Source: an uncultured bacterium (GTDB lineage: Bacteria > CSSED10-310 > CALFER01). Taken from it: a DNA stretch of 64,000 bases. The first letter of the stretch is position 1. The number at the start of each line of letters is the position of its first letter. The stretch spans positions 124,001-188,000 of the forward strand of contig CALFER010000102.1 of NCBI GenBank assembly GCA_937951895.1, read 5' to 3'. Shown here piece by piece: positions 1-9,536 of the stretch. The translations under genes and the position numbers were made by a program. The notes beneath the pieces were generated by a model, which saw nothing but the letters and a program-made list of their open reading frames with translations, was not told where the DNA came from and made no database searches.

Positions 1-1265
1 AGCTTGAAGATACGAGTCATATCCAGTGCTTTGAATTCGTCCCATTCAGTCACGAGAACGAGCGCATCGCAGTTTTCAGCCACCTCGTACGGGTTCGTGC
101 AGAAGATCACACGGTTCTGGAACATGGTGCGGGCGATGTCCATGGCCTGGGGATCATACACGCGAACGGTTGCGCCTTCCTCGAGAAGCGCATGGATGAT
201 ATCGATCGCAGGAGCTTCTCGCATGTCGTCTGTGTTCGGTTTGAAGGATAACCCGAGAACTCCGATGGTTTTATCTTTGACAATCCAAAGCGCTTTTTTG
301 ATTTTCCGGATGAAAATGTCCCGTTGCTTCTGATTGATGTCGATGACGTCTTCCAGGAGTTTGAAGTCATAGCCGAGTTCTTTCGAAATCTCGACGAATG
401 CACTGACATCTTTCGGGAAACACGAGCCGCCGTACCCGATTCCGGCATTAAGAAACTTCGTGCCGATGCGGCTGTCGAGTCCCATTCCGATCGCGACCTG
501 CTCCACATCCGCACCCGCCAGCTCGCAGAAGTTCGCTACGGCGTTGATGTAGGAGATTTTCAAGGCAAGAAAGGAATTGGAGGCGTGTTTGATCAACTCG
601 GAGGAAGAGACGTTGGTGACGATGAACGGAACATGTTCTTTCTGCGGCTCCTGATGGATCACCTGTTGGGTGTTGACATCGAACGATACCCGCTGGTCGA
701 TGATCGGTTGATAGATCTCGCGGAGCAATCCGGCAGCTCTTTCCGTATCGACACCCGTCACGATCCGGTCAGGTTTCATGAAGTCCTCGATGGCCGAACC
801 TTCACGCAGAAACTCGGGATTCGACGCCACATCAAACTCGACACCGGTTTTATTGTTGAATCGAATGGTGCGTTTGACCCATTCACCTGTCTTGACCGGT
901 ACGGTGCTTTTTTCGACGATGAGTTTATAGCTGTCCATCGATATCGCGACCTGACGTGAAACCTCCTCGATGAACGAAAGATCGGCTTCACCCGTTGGCT
1001 TCGGAGGCGTGCCGACTGCGATGAAAATGACGTCCGAGGATTTGACGGCCGGAGGAATTTCCTCGATAAAATGCAAACGGCCTTCAGAAAAGTTCTTGCG
1101 AACCAGCGCGTCCAGTCCCGGTTCATAAATCGGGATGATAGCTTGTTTGAGCTTTTCAACCTTAGTTCGGTCCTTGTCCACGCAGGTGACCTCGTGGCCG
1201 CACTCCGCAAAACACACACCCGTGACCAGTCCAACATATCCGGTTCCGATAACAGCTATTTTCAT
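1..1265 (-). CDS. ugd: UDP-glucose 6-dehydrogenase, C-terminus beyond window
   Basis: This enzyme oxidises UDP-glucose to UDP-glucuronate with two NAD+, supplying an acidic sugar for surface polysaccharide. The visible 421 residues begin MKIAVIGTGYVGLVTG, the Rossmann GxGxxG motif. They include the NPEFLREG segment and the catalytic cysteine motif GGSCFPKD (encoded near 410-440). The ATG at 1265 is preceded by AAGAAAGGTG, a reasonable ribosome binding site. The reading frame is open to the window edge, so the C-terminal end lies outside. It is the last visible gene of the long minus-strand envelope block, but a 116-base gap with a possible promoter separates it from rqcH. Family assignment is firm; GDP-mannose dehydrogenase is the main alternative and fits the motifs less well. 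Confidence 0.95.
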   Translation of the reverse strand, partial: MKIAVIGTGYVGLVTGVCFAECGHEVTCVDKDRTKVEKLKQAIIPIYEPGLDALVRKNFSEGRLHFIEEIPPAVKSSDVIFIAVGTPPKPTGEADLSFIEEVSRQVAISMDSYKLIVEKSTVPVKTGEWVKRTIRFNNKTGVEFDVASNPEFLREGSAIEDFMKPDRIVTGVDTERAAGLLREIYQPIIDQRVSFDVNTQQVIHQEPQKEHVPFIVTNVSSSELIKHASNSFLALKISYINAVANFCELAGADVEQVAIGMGLDSRIGTKFLNAGIGYGGSCFPKDVSAFVEISKELGYDFKLLEDVIDINQKQRDIFIRKIKKALWIVKDKTIGVLGLSFKPNTDDMREAPAIDIIHALLEEGATVRVYDPQAMDIARTMFQNRVIFCTNPYEVAENCDALVLVTEWDEFKALDMTRIFK

Positions 1266-1311
1266 ATGAGCACCTTTCTTGGTTGCAATGGCTTCAAGCG
1301 TTGTGGATGTG

Positions 1312-1343
1312 TGACTGAATCGCTCAGTCAGGGCTCAAAAATA
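1312..1343 (-). promoter_or_regulatory. Possible ugd promoter region with inverted repeat
   Basis: On the minus strand a -10-like TATTTT (1338-1343) lies 17 bases from a weak -35-like TTGCGC (1361-1366). Just downstream, where transcription would start, is a perfect 7-base inverted repeat, TGACTGA with a five-base loop (1312-1330). It could be an operator or a 5' leader hairpin. It is not followed by a T-run, so it is unlikely to terminate rqcH transcription. The promoter match is weak and this is inference. Confidence 0.35.
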
Positions 1344-1381
1344 CCGGAAAAATTCAATGCGCGCAACGGATATGACGTTTC

Positions 1382-3103
1382 TCAGGCCTTCCATCCGTCC
1401 ACATCCGCTTTTTCCGGGCTGTCCGCCGTCACGGTCTGATGCCGATGCACAATCACCCGTCCCGGAACCCCTCCCGATGCTCGTCGGACATGATTTCTCG
1501 ACGCCATCATCACATCCACCGCTTTTTCACCGCGCGCTGCAGAAAAATACACCGCGATCCGGGCCGCCTGTTCGACGGTTCGCTCCGGGCAGGTGCTCCG
1601 CTTCATCTCATTGAGCACCACCACATGAGCGCCATGATGCCCCTTCACATGGAACCAGAAGTCGAATGAACGCGCACGCTTGAAGGTCAGAAGATCGTTT
1701 TCACGGGCGTTCCGACCGACCAGAATCATCCAGCGGTCGACACTTCGAAACATCAGAAAACTCGATGCTCCCATCCGGCCCGCAGGTCGCGTATGCGTCG
1801 AACCGTCTTCCAGAATGATACCGTTTTGCCTCAGTACATCCGCGACGTCTTCCAACGCCATCTCGGTTTCCGCTTCTGCAACCTTTTTCCTGCAATTTTC
1901 AAGATGATCGAGTTCGAGCGTCATGGCCCGGATCCGCTCCCCGATGATCGGTCTCGACCGCCTGATTTTTGTTGATCGCTTGAACAATCGATCGATCTGA
2001 ACATTCAACGGCACATGGGGATCGATGCGCAGAAGAACTGCTTTTTCCGGATCTTCGCAGTCCGGCAGTTCCACCGCGGTGATCCCGTGCTTAAAACGCA
2101 GAAAATGAATGGAAAGCATCTCGGCCTGTCGCCTCAAAGCATCATCATCCTCGAGTGATCCCAGATCATGCTGCAGTCCCTCCAGGGCTCGTGAAGTCTT
2201 CCGGGTTTGACGGTTGATCGATCCGAGAAGAGATTCCCTGCGCCTCTGAAAATCCGTCGGCAGCACCACGCGCTCCCGCCAGACACGTGCTGCCTCGATG
2301 ACACTCGGGAAACCTTCCACATTGGCAGGATCAAACCCGAAATCGATCGCATGGAGCTCCGTTTTGTGAGGTGTTGTGAGCAAACAGGCGGAGTGATTGC
2401 CCGAGTGCATCAGCTCCCGGATCCGTTCGAAAAGAATACTGAAACCCGCCGGATCATCATGTTCCAACAATCTGAAAAGCTCTTTCGCCAATGCGGGGGT
2501 GCAGGGCTGCAGCCTGCCGAGAAGATCCCGCCATCCGCTCCAGCCCGTTGCTCTCAGACGATTCCAGCACTCGTCCCGGCTCTCCTCCATGAATAATGAT
2601 ACCTTGACCGGACTGACTCCGGATTTCGTTCTGAAAACCACCCCTGGAACTCGTGGCGCTTCGGTATCCCGGTGTGGCGGTATTTTCGTCAAACATTCCA
2701 AAATGAGTCCGGTTGCACGGTCGATACAGGTCAGATTCCCGGTCGATCCTCTGATTTCAAAGTGCAACCTCCGGGGAGCTTTCCACTCCGACAGCTCCAG
2801 ATCGATCACGACATCCCGGTCAGCTCCGTCCATTTCGATCGATCGGATCCGTGCGCCCTGCACACGATTCCGGAAGGAGCGCGCGAGAGGACTATCGTCT
2901 GATGAGATTGTCGACGGGTCGAGCAGGAAGAGACCGGGGCATCGCCCGGAAGGCGAAAACAGAAGTCCCTGATCCGAACGATTCGGATGGCCGATGAAGA
3001 GAATCAGCATCCGATCGGACACCTGGCCGACACCCCGGATCCGGTAGCCCGTCAGTCTCGATTTCAGAGCGCTCGCCATGGCACACAGGAAGAAATAGTC
3101 CAT
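1382..3103 (-). CDS. rqcH: RqcH/NFACT-family ribosome quality control protein
   Basis: RqcH (bacterial Rqc2/NEMF, formerly fibronectin-binding protein A) binds stalled 50S-peptidyl-tRNA complexes and recruits tRNA-Ala for C-terminal alanine tailing. The 573 residues match the family layout. There is an NFACT-N domain starting MDYFFLCAMASALKSRL, a central coiled-coil/HhH region (about 270-430) and a C-terminal NFACT-R domain (about 450-560) with the typical DFWFHVKGHHGAHVVV segment. An Asp-Arg pair at residues 95-96 sits about where the family's conserved DR motif lies. Its ATG shares one base with the stop of the upstream membrane protein gene (TGATG), so translation is probably coupled. Finding it inside an envelope operon is unusual but gives no clue to another role. 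Confidence 0.88.
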   Translation of the reverse strand: MDYFFLCAMASALKSRLTGYRIRGVGQVSDRMLILFIGHPNRSDQGLLFSPSGRCPGLFLLDPSTISSDDSPLARSFRNRVQGARIRSIEMDGADRDVVIDLELSEWKAPRRLHFEIRGSTGNLTCIDRATGLILECLTKIPPHRDTEAPRVPGVVFRTKSGVSPVKVSLFMEESRDECWNRLRATGWSGWRDLLGRLQPCTPALAKELFRLLEHDDPAGFSILFERIRELMHSGNHSACLLTTPHKTELHAIDFGFDPANVEGFPSVIEAARVWRERVVLPTDFQRRRESLLGSINRQTRKTSRALEGLQHDLGSLEDDDALRRQAEMLSIHFLRFKHGITAVELPDCEDPEKAVLLRIDPHVPLNVQIDRLFKRSTKIRRSRPIIGERIRAMTLELDHLENCRKKVAEAETEMALEDVADVLRQNGIILEDGSTHTRPAGRMGASSFLMFRSVDRWMILVGRNARENDLLTFKRARSFDFWFHVKGHHGAHVVVLNEMKRSTCPERTVEQAARIAVYFSAARGEKAVDVMMASRNHVRRASGGVPGRVIVHRHQTVTADSPEKADVDGWKA

Positions 3104-6100
3104 CAGAAATCCTCGGTATCCGCTGCAGTCGGTTGCCCGATCATCCTGCTCCGAAGTTCGATCGAGTTCAGAATGACTTCAAGCGCATTCCGGGATGCGT
3201 CATTGTCGAAAGACAGCGCCATCCCGACCAGGCACTGTTGCCTTGCTTCATCGAGATCTCCACGCGCAAACAGTGTCCTCGCGAGGGTCAAGCGGACCAC
3301 CGACGATGACGGATCCAGACTCAATGCTTTCTCTGCACAGATCAGTGCTTCATCATTCCGTTTCACCGTCAGATACGCTTCGGTCAGCTCCAGAAATTCG
3401 GACGGTTTCTTAAAGGCCATCTGGGGCAACACGATCCGGTTAAAGTCCGGCGGTTGCAGGAGAAGTCGCTGTTTGACGTAATCCGGATCCAATCGAAGGA
3501 GTCCGTTCATCACCTCGATACATAACGCCGGATTTTCCTTCGTATATACACTCAATGCTTCATGCATCCTGCCCCCGAGATACGTGTCCACGGCTTTCCG
3601 GTATTCGGTCGAATCGGTGATTTCATTGAGTAATCGGATGAACTGCCTCGAACATGACTTGAGATCGACCGGAGATGAGAGCTTCGCTTCCGGGCAGTTG
3701 AACTGACCGACGATCTGTTCGAAAGTCTGAATCAGCTTGAAGAAGTCCCCTCGTTTATAGTGACCGATGGCAAGAGCGATCCGGATGTCCAGATCATCCT
3801 CGAACCGGGACTGGTAATCCACCAGAGGCGCCAGATTCGGCAATCCGGGACCATACTTGATTTCATCGATCAGGTAGTTCCTCAACACAGATGGGTCGAT
3901 GGATCGGATCGCCGTGAAATTGAACAAGCGTTCAAAAGAGAAAAGTCTATCCCACTTCTTTCCCGTCGACCACTCCAGAATTCGGTCGATGTAAGTCGGA
4001 TCAAGAGAAGCAGCCTCTGTCGATTCATGGGTCAACACCCGGACGGCCGAAGGATTGAACTGTCTTTTCAGAATCCCATTCACATCCATTGGACTTCTCA
4101 TCAACCCTTGCTGCAGTGCAATGAAGTGTGCACCGTCCCAGCCCATGGCATGAAACAGCTCGGAAGATCTCAGGAAGATATCCGAAATCCAGGCGGATCG
4201 TTCGATGATCCTCATGGAATCGATCACGACACTCCGCTGTTCCTTGTCATTCAACCGGCAGGTGATCCGATCGGATTCCGAGGATGCCGGAAGATGCACG
4301 AGATAGTTTTGCCAATAAAGACCGGTGACATCGAAATAGGCGACCGCCCGATCGGCCACCAACACGGTCACCCTGACGGGCTGCGACGAATCGATCAGCT
4401 TCGCGGAAACGACCAGATTGGCCTCATTCAATTCATGCCTGAATGCGGGGCGAAGCGATGCTCCCGGAGGAAGCACCCAGCCATGTCGTTCATAATGATG
4501 GTAGAAAGGATCCGGATTGACGGGATAGCGATATCCTGCCTCCGGCCGGGAAAGATAATCGTCCTCGGCATCGATCCGATCGTTGGGATAGATGACGGAT
4601 ACCATACCCCCGATCGCCAGAAGGGTTGTCAGAGAGGCCACAATCAGTCTCGATATCGGAATCTCCAGCGGCCAGACACGATACCGGTGCCTGCGCCAGA
4701 GATCGATGACGATGATGGACAGGATGACGATCCACGGGATGACGTTCAACGATGGTCGTGTCAGAGAAGGTAAAATCGATGTGAGGGGGATGCTGATTTC
4801 CTCGGAGATGGCCTCGAAGATTTTTGCAGTCCCATCGGCAAAGTTTTGCTGCCAGTCCGGCGCGACGATCAACGCGAATGCGATAAAATAGGATACCAGC
4901 AGACATAGACTGAAAAAGAGCCTGAGCGAAATCCGCATCTCATGAAAACGTCGCAACGAACTGACCATGAATACGGCGATCGCCGGCAGGGCGGGAATCA
5001 TATAGCGGAGCGGTGGTGTGGGGAGGCTGTGCCAGGCGGCATGACCCAGCAGTGAGATGATCGTCAGCGGGAGAATCAGGCAACAACACCAGAATACCGC
5101 GGACCGCGGACGCGACCAGAGCCGGATACCCGGAATCACCATGAGGAACAAAGGTGCCAGCCAGATGATGCCGGATTCCTGGTCCAGGAAAAAACCGGGA
5201 ATAACACCAAAACTGGCCAGATCCGGAAGATATAGCTTGAGCTGATCGATCTCTCCGAAACGTCGAGCAAACAGCTCCCCCTGGAACAGCAACACGTCCA
5301 CAATAAAATATCCGGTCACCACAACGCCGGCCAGAAATCCATACTGGACCATTCGGCGCGGACGGGATTTCAGCAGCGCCAACCCGGCCGCCAACAGGAC
5401 GATAGCAGGAAAGAAAAATCGAAACTTCAATAAAATCAACAACCCGGACAGGATGATCAGCAAGAGAGGATACCGTTTGCGCCTGATATCGAAATCAGGC
5501 GAATTGAGCAGCCTCAGGCAGGTGACAATGATCAGAGCCCCCGCAATATCGGGGTAAACCAAATGAGCATACAGAAGGATGGGAATGGTTGTTCCCAGAA
5601 TCAGGGCGATTGCGAACGCCATCCCGGGTTCATCTGTTGCATCACAATAAAAGCGGAATGTCTGCACGACCAGCACGACGGTCAGTACGATCAGGAAAAT
5701 GGATACGCCGGAATAACCTGCAACCCAGTAAGCCGGGATCAGAATGATCGAAAATGTAAACCCCAACCCCCTCGATCGAATTTCGGTTTGCGTAACGAGG
5801 TCGCTGGGCTTTGGATCCAGATGATGCGGATAAAATGACCGATACACTTCATCGGCATACTCGTCGAAAAGATTCAAGTCGCCGTCGTCGAGCAGGCTGT
5901 GAGTCATCAGCAGATAATGCGGTTCATCCCCATATGTTTCGTTGGGACACGCACTCCAGCGAAACAGGTAAAACCAGCTCATCATGACAGCCAGCCAGAT
6001 GGTCATTCGAGTCAGGGACACTCGATCGATTCGGGAGAATAGCGCCAGAGCGATCAGTAACAGCCTGACGCCGAGAAGCCCATGGAAAAGGATGTTGAAC

Positions 6101-6408
6101 CAAAGCGGAAACCGGGAATGAAGATCGGGTTGGGACGCGAGCAGGATCGACAGCAGAGCAGGCAATCCGGATAACACACCGAGACTTCTGATGAAAACTA
6201 GCATCCGATGCCTGCATCCCCGGGTCGCCAGAATGATCATGGGTTCCGATGACACCAGCATCAGAAAGAGCATGTACCAGGACCGCATCCGATCACCGGA
6301 TGTCACGAGATGCGTCTCGAGGACCTGCAAGAACACCAGCAGTCCGAACCACATGCAGACTTTCAAAATAAGTTCAATGGCCGGTGCGCGTTGGGAATGC
6401 CCGATCAC
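3103..6408 (-). CDS. Large polytopic membrane protein, GT-C-like, with C-terminal TPRs
   Basis: This is a 1101-residue protein with about a dozen or more hydrophobic helices in the first 600 residues. It has a conserved acidic loop GDEPHYLLMTHSLLDDGDL near residue 160 and a large soluble C-terminal part. The Asp-Glu loop after the first helices resembles lipid-linked-sugar glycosyltransferases of the GT-C fold (PMT/ArnT-like). The last 150 residues look like TPR repeats (ALICAEKALSLDPSSS). It starts with GTG and overlaps the upstream paralogue by four bases (GTGA). Substrate cannot be inferred; the neighbouring Ugd, GT4 and SuhB suggest a surface glycan or protein glycosylation. It is homologous to the next gene, sharing the acidic loop and topology. 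Confidence 0.75.
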   Translation of the reverse strand: MIGHSQRAPAIELILKVCMWFGLLVFLQVLETHLVTSGDRMRSWYMLFLMLVSSEPMIILATRGCRHRMLVFIRSLGVLSGLPALLSILLASQPDLHSRFPLWFNILFHGLLGVRLLLIALALFSRIDRVSLTRMTIWLAVMMSWFYLFRWSACPNETYGDEPHYLLMTHSLLDDGDLNLFDEYADEVYRSFYPHHLDPKPSDLVTQTEIRSRGLGFTFSIILIPAYWVAGYSGVSIFLIVLTVVLVVQTFRFYCDATDEPGMAFAIALILGTTIPILLYAHLVYPDIAGALIIVTCLRLLNSPDFDIRRKRYPLLLIILSGLLILLKFRFFFPAIVLLAAGLALLKSRPRRMVQYGFLAGVVVTGYFIVDVLLFQGELFARRFGEIDQLKLYLPDLASFGVIPGFFLDQESGIIWLAPLFLMVIPGIRLWSRPRSAVFWCCCLILPLTIISLLGHAAWHSLPTPPLRYMIPALPAIAVFMVSSLRRFHEMRISLRLFFSLCLLVSYFIAFALIVAPDWQQNFADGTAKIFEAISEEISIPLTSILPSLTRPSLNVIPWIVILSIIVIDLWRRHRYRVWPLEIPISRLIVASLTTLLAIGGMVSVIYPNDRIDAEDDYLSRPEAGYRYPVNPDPFYHHYERHGWVLPPGASLRPAFRHELNEANLVVSAKLIDSSQPVRVTVLVADRAVAYFDVTGLYWQNYLVHLPASSESDRITCRLNDKEQRSVVIDSMRIIERSAWISDIFLRSSELFHAMGWDGAHFIALQQGLMRSPMDVNGILKRQFNPSAVRVLTHESTEAASLDPTYIDRILEWSTGKKWDRLFSFERLFNFTAIRSIDPSVLRNYLIDEIKYGPGLPNLAPLVDYQSRFEDDLDIRIALAIGHYKRGDFFKLIQTFEQIVGQFNCPEAKLSSPVDLKSCSRQFIRLLNEITDSTEYRKAVDTYLGGRMHEALSVYTKENPALCIEVMNGLLRLDPDYVKQRLLLQPPDFNRIVLPQMAFKKPSEFLELTEAYLTVKRNDEALICAEKALSLDPSSSVVRLTLARTLFARGDLDEARQQCLVGMALSFDNDASRNALEVILNSIELRSRMIGQPTAADTEDF

Positions 6409-9400
6409 GGTTGATCCTTCCGAAAGGCGATCGCCCGGAGATCCCAGACACCCATCGGACTCATCATGCTCAGGCTGATTGAATCGATATCCCGTCTGCC
6501 CGGTAAGCGGATCTCAACTTCATACAGAAGATCTTCATACGCCATGCCGGAAATCGCGGGTGGCCAAACCACATGCGCAGGAGTGCGGGCGAACACGGAC
6601 GGGGTTCCATGGGTCAATCTGAGGTGCTTGATCGGGAGTTCGTACATCGACTCGGCTGTATGTTCGCCGATCATGATCGGAATCGGGTCATCGCCGGAAG
6701 GATTCGGTGCCGGTTCAAGCGAAGCGATCTGTTCTCTGAAAGGAATACACTCGTAAACATGTCTCAAAGTCGAGATCAGCAGGATGCTCGAACAGGACTC
6801 CACGCCCACAGGTATCTCGATACGATCGCCACCTCCCAGCATCGCGCGATATGGTGCGATCACCCACTCCGGGTGTGTCACCCGCAATCGGTCACACACA
6901 ACCGCATCAGGATTCAGGAGCCGAGGCTGAACATGGATCGACCCAATCCAGATACCGATTCCGGCTGTGAATGCCCCGGATGCTTCCGGACTGACGGGCT
7001 GCCCATTCCGCATCACCAGCAGACTGAGACAGAATTCTCCTGTTCCAAGGTCTTCCGGGAGCACAATCTCCAGGTCATTCGAGCCCGCCTCTGGGATAAA
7101 ATGATGGTCGTATGCATGAAGCCGTTTCGAGAAACGCACCGTACCGTCCAACCGAACATCACTCGACTTCGTGACATCAATCCGGATTCGAAGGGCGGTT
7201 CCCTGCGGAATCGTCGCGTCCGCAATCGAAACCGTGTGGATCGAGAGATCACCGAAGCGCACCGGGTACATGTCTCCAACTTCTTCTGTCGCATGATCCG
7301 GTGCCCTTCCGACCAGGCGGATCCGGTCAATCAGGATATCGTTTTCGGACTCCTTCTGCGCGGAAACATTCTCGAGAATCAATTGCGGATGATCGGGATC
7401 GAACTCCTCCGGCAGATCAACGTAATAGCTCCTGAAAAGATCACTTTGAATCCTGACAGACCCGGATCGCCAATCTGCCGAGCGGATCGCGAGCAGAGGG
7501 AGTTGGTGTCGGGGGCAATTCGAGCGGGCTCTGATTTCAAGCGCCGATCCTTCACCTCGCAGAGAAACAGATCGTTCGATCGTTCCGCCTGCTTCGAGTC
7601 GAACACCCGAGAAATAGGGTTGTGTCGCGATCGCAGTATAATCCCAGCGATATGGTTCCTCCCAGAATAGCTCCGAGGTGCGTTTGAATGTGACATCCTC
7701 GGTGTCCATCCAGTCGGATTCCAGCACAGGGCCGGCGAGGTAGAGTCCGAACGGCACCCCTGACGTGACCAGAATGACCAAGGCGATGACCTTGGAAGCG
7801 GCAGCTCGTGAGGCATGTCTCCTCCTTGACGAATAGATCATGACTCCGGCGAAAAGGAGCAGAGTCGCCACGGAACCGATAATCAGCGGAGGCCCGTACG
7901 GGCGATCGAAAGAGGGGAGAATGCCGAGAATATCGATGTTCAGTCGGTATGAAAGCAACGAAAGCATCGTGCTTGCGGCCCCGGGCATCTCAATCTGCAA
8001 ATCCGGATCGAAAATCGAGATCCATGTGATGACTATCGACAGCGCTGATCCGGAAGTCAGAATGACTCGGGATGCGGTGGATCGATGATGTTGAATGAAA
8101 AAGGCCAGCGGTACGGCCAGGAAAACCGACCAGACCAGATTGAAACGGCCACGCGGGCAGATTCCGCCGATCAGTTCACTGTATGCAGCGATCACCAGGT
8201 AATATGGCAGAAACGACGACCAGACGATGCTTCTCCGTGTGCCGATGGCACGAACCATTACCGGAATGCCGAGTATGGCAGCGATCATCAGGGGGTTCAG
8301 TGGAATGAGTCCGTACTGAACATCCCAGAGCAATCCCAGGGTGCCTCGCGCGAGACGATCCAGAGAGGTTCCTGTCAGATCCGCGAATGAATAACGGATG
8401 AGGGGTGATCCGAAGACAAGAGTATTGATGCCCAGCAGAAGAGCCAGAAACAGGAGGGCAGAAACGATTGTCAAAAGGATCCGATTCGGTTTGATTCTAC
8501 GCAGAATCAAACCGAGGATCGCAATCGGCAGAGTGAGTGCGAGAAATCGGGTTTTCCAGATCCCGATGAAAGCGTTGATCGCCGTCATTACGCCAAGTCC
8601 TCCTGACGAGCGGATCGCTGATCGAAGACAGATCAGCGCCAGCAACGCAGCAGGAATCTCGGTGTAAAGCCGAAACGAGTAAAGCAGGAGGGGACAGGTT
8701 GACAGCATCAGAATCCCGGCAATCAGAGCTGGTTTTACCTTTCCGGTGAGCAGAAAGAGAAGGTCGACCAGGACGACGCTCAGCAATGCCATGAGAGCGT
8801 TCATCGTCCAGACGGCTCCGAGGCGCCCGAACAAGATGAATCCGGGAATCAGAAGGATCGGCAGGAAGGGGGAATGCCTCGATCGCATCTCTCCGTGTCG
8901 GAAGGCGTCATACTCCTGAGGCGTCAGGCTTCGATCCATGAATGCCCGTGATGCCTCGCCGATATACTCATTTGCCAGATCGATGTCCCGGTCATGAATC
9001 AGACTGTGTGAAATCAGAAGAAAATAAGGCTCATCGCCATCGAGTGGTGTCGTGAGATCATGCAGACTGCTCAGGGGCATCAGTGCGGCCATGACGAAGA
9101 TGAAAAGGGTCGGCTTCCATAACTTCCTCCTCCGGTTCATTCGCATCCGAGGGATGATCCCGCGAAAGAACACATAGGATTTCCACAGGAAAGTCAGAAT
9201 GAAGAGCGCCTGGTACAGCCATCGCATTGAAGGAATGTATGGGTGCATCTGAACGGCGATCAGAAAGAACGGCAGGAGAAGATAAGATGACCGGTCCTTG
9301 ATCCGGCAGGAAATCGATTGAGACAGGAGTGAGTGGGCGACGGAGAAGATCAAGAATCCGGATGCCACAGTCCAGGAAATGGAAGACCAGAATCGGGATG

Positions 9401-9536
9401 GGTCGGAAGGGTGATGTTGCACGATGATCCGGGATGTATACACAAATATACTTAAAAATGGGATCTGAAAGAGGATCGGAATCCAGGGTCCCACGAATCG
9501 TCTCACGATCATGAGTCTACCGGAAAGCGGTGCCAT
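6405..9536 (-). CDS. Large polytopic membrane protein, GT-C-like paralogue
   Basis: This is a 1043-residue membrane protein related to its downstream neighbour. It has many transmembrane helices in the first 590 residues, an acidic loop GDEPYFLLISHSLIHDRDI, and a long C-terminal soluble region of probable beta-sandwich type in place of TPRs. I chose the ATG at 9536 because the frame is open further upstream only through the suhB gene, where the residues look like non-coding translation. This ATG also overlaps the suhB stop by one base (TGATG). The most likely role is transfer of a lipid-linked sugar on the outer face of the inner membrane, inferred from fold and context; no substrate can be named. 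Confidence 0.72.
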   Translation of the reverse strand: MAPLSGRLMIVRRFVGPWIPILFQIPFLSIFVYTSRIIVQHHPSDPSRFWSSISWTVASGFLIFSVAHSLLSQSISCRIKDRSSYLLLPFFLIAVQMHPYIPSMRWLYQALFILTFLWKSYVFFRGIIPRMRMNRRRKLWKPTLFIFVMAALMPLSSLHDLTTPLDGDEPYFLLISHSLIHDRDIDLANEYIGEASRAFMDRSLTPQEYDAFRHGEMRSRHSPFLPILLIPGFILFGRLGAVWTMNALMALLSVVLVDLLFLLTGKVKPALIAGILMLSTCPLLLYSFRLYTEIPAALLALICLRSAIRSSGGLGVMTAINAFIGIWKTRFLALTLPIAILGLILRRIKPNRILLTIVSALLFLALLLGINTLVFGSPLIRYSFADLTGTSLDRLARGTLGLLWDVQYGLIPLNPLMIAAILGIPVMVRAIGTRRSIVWSSFLPYYLVIAAYSELIGGICPRGRFNLVWSVFLAVPLAFFIQHHRSTASRVILTSGSALSIVITWISIFDPDLQIEMPGAASTMLSLLSYRLNIDILGILPSFDRPYGPPLIIGSVATLLLFAGVMIYSSRRRHASRAAASKVIALVILVTSGVPFGLYLAGPVLESDWMDTEDVTFKRTSELFWEEPYRWDYTAIATQPYFSGVRLEAGGTIERSVSLRGEGSALEIRARSNCPRHQLPLLAIRSADWRSGSVRIQSDLFRSYYVDLPEEFDPDHPQLILENVSAQKESENDILIDRIRLVGRAPDHATEEVGDMYPVRFGDLSIHTVSIADATIPQGTALRIRIDVTKSSDVRLDGTVRFSKRLHAYDHHFIPEAGSNDLEIVLPEDLGTGEFCLSLLVMRNGQPVSPEASGAFTAGIGIWIGSIHVQPRLLNPDAVVCDRLRVTHPEWVIAPYRAMLGGGDRIEIPVGVESCSSILLISTLRHVYECIPFREQIASLEPAPNPSGDDPIPIMIGEHTAESMYELPIKHLRLTHGTPSVFARTPAHVVWPPAISGMAYEDLLYEVEIRLPGRRDIDSISLSMMSPMGVWDLRAIAFRKDQP

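Noticed and set aside
3760..4773. 337-residue plus-strand open frame
   Set aside because: It is antisense to the large membrane protein, with no ribosome binding site, and is Arg/Ile/Gly-rich without motifs. It is typical of a shadow frame in this codon usage.
6573..7670. 365-residue plus-strand open frame
   Set aside because: It is antisense to the second large membrane protein. Composition is rich in Arg, Ser and Pro and no domain is recognisable.
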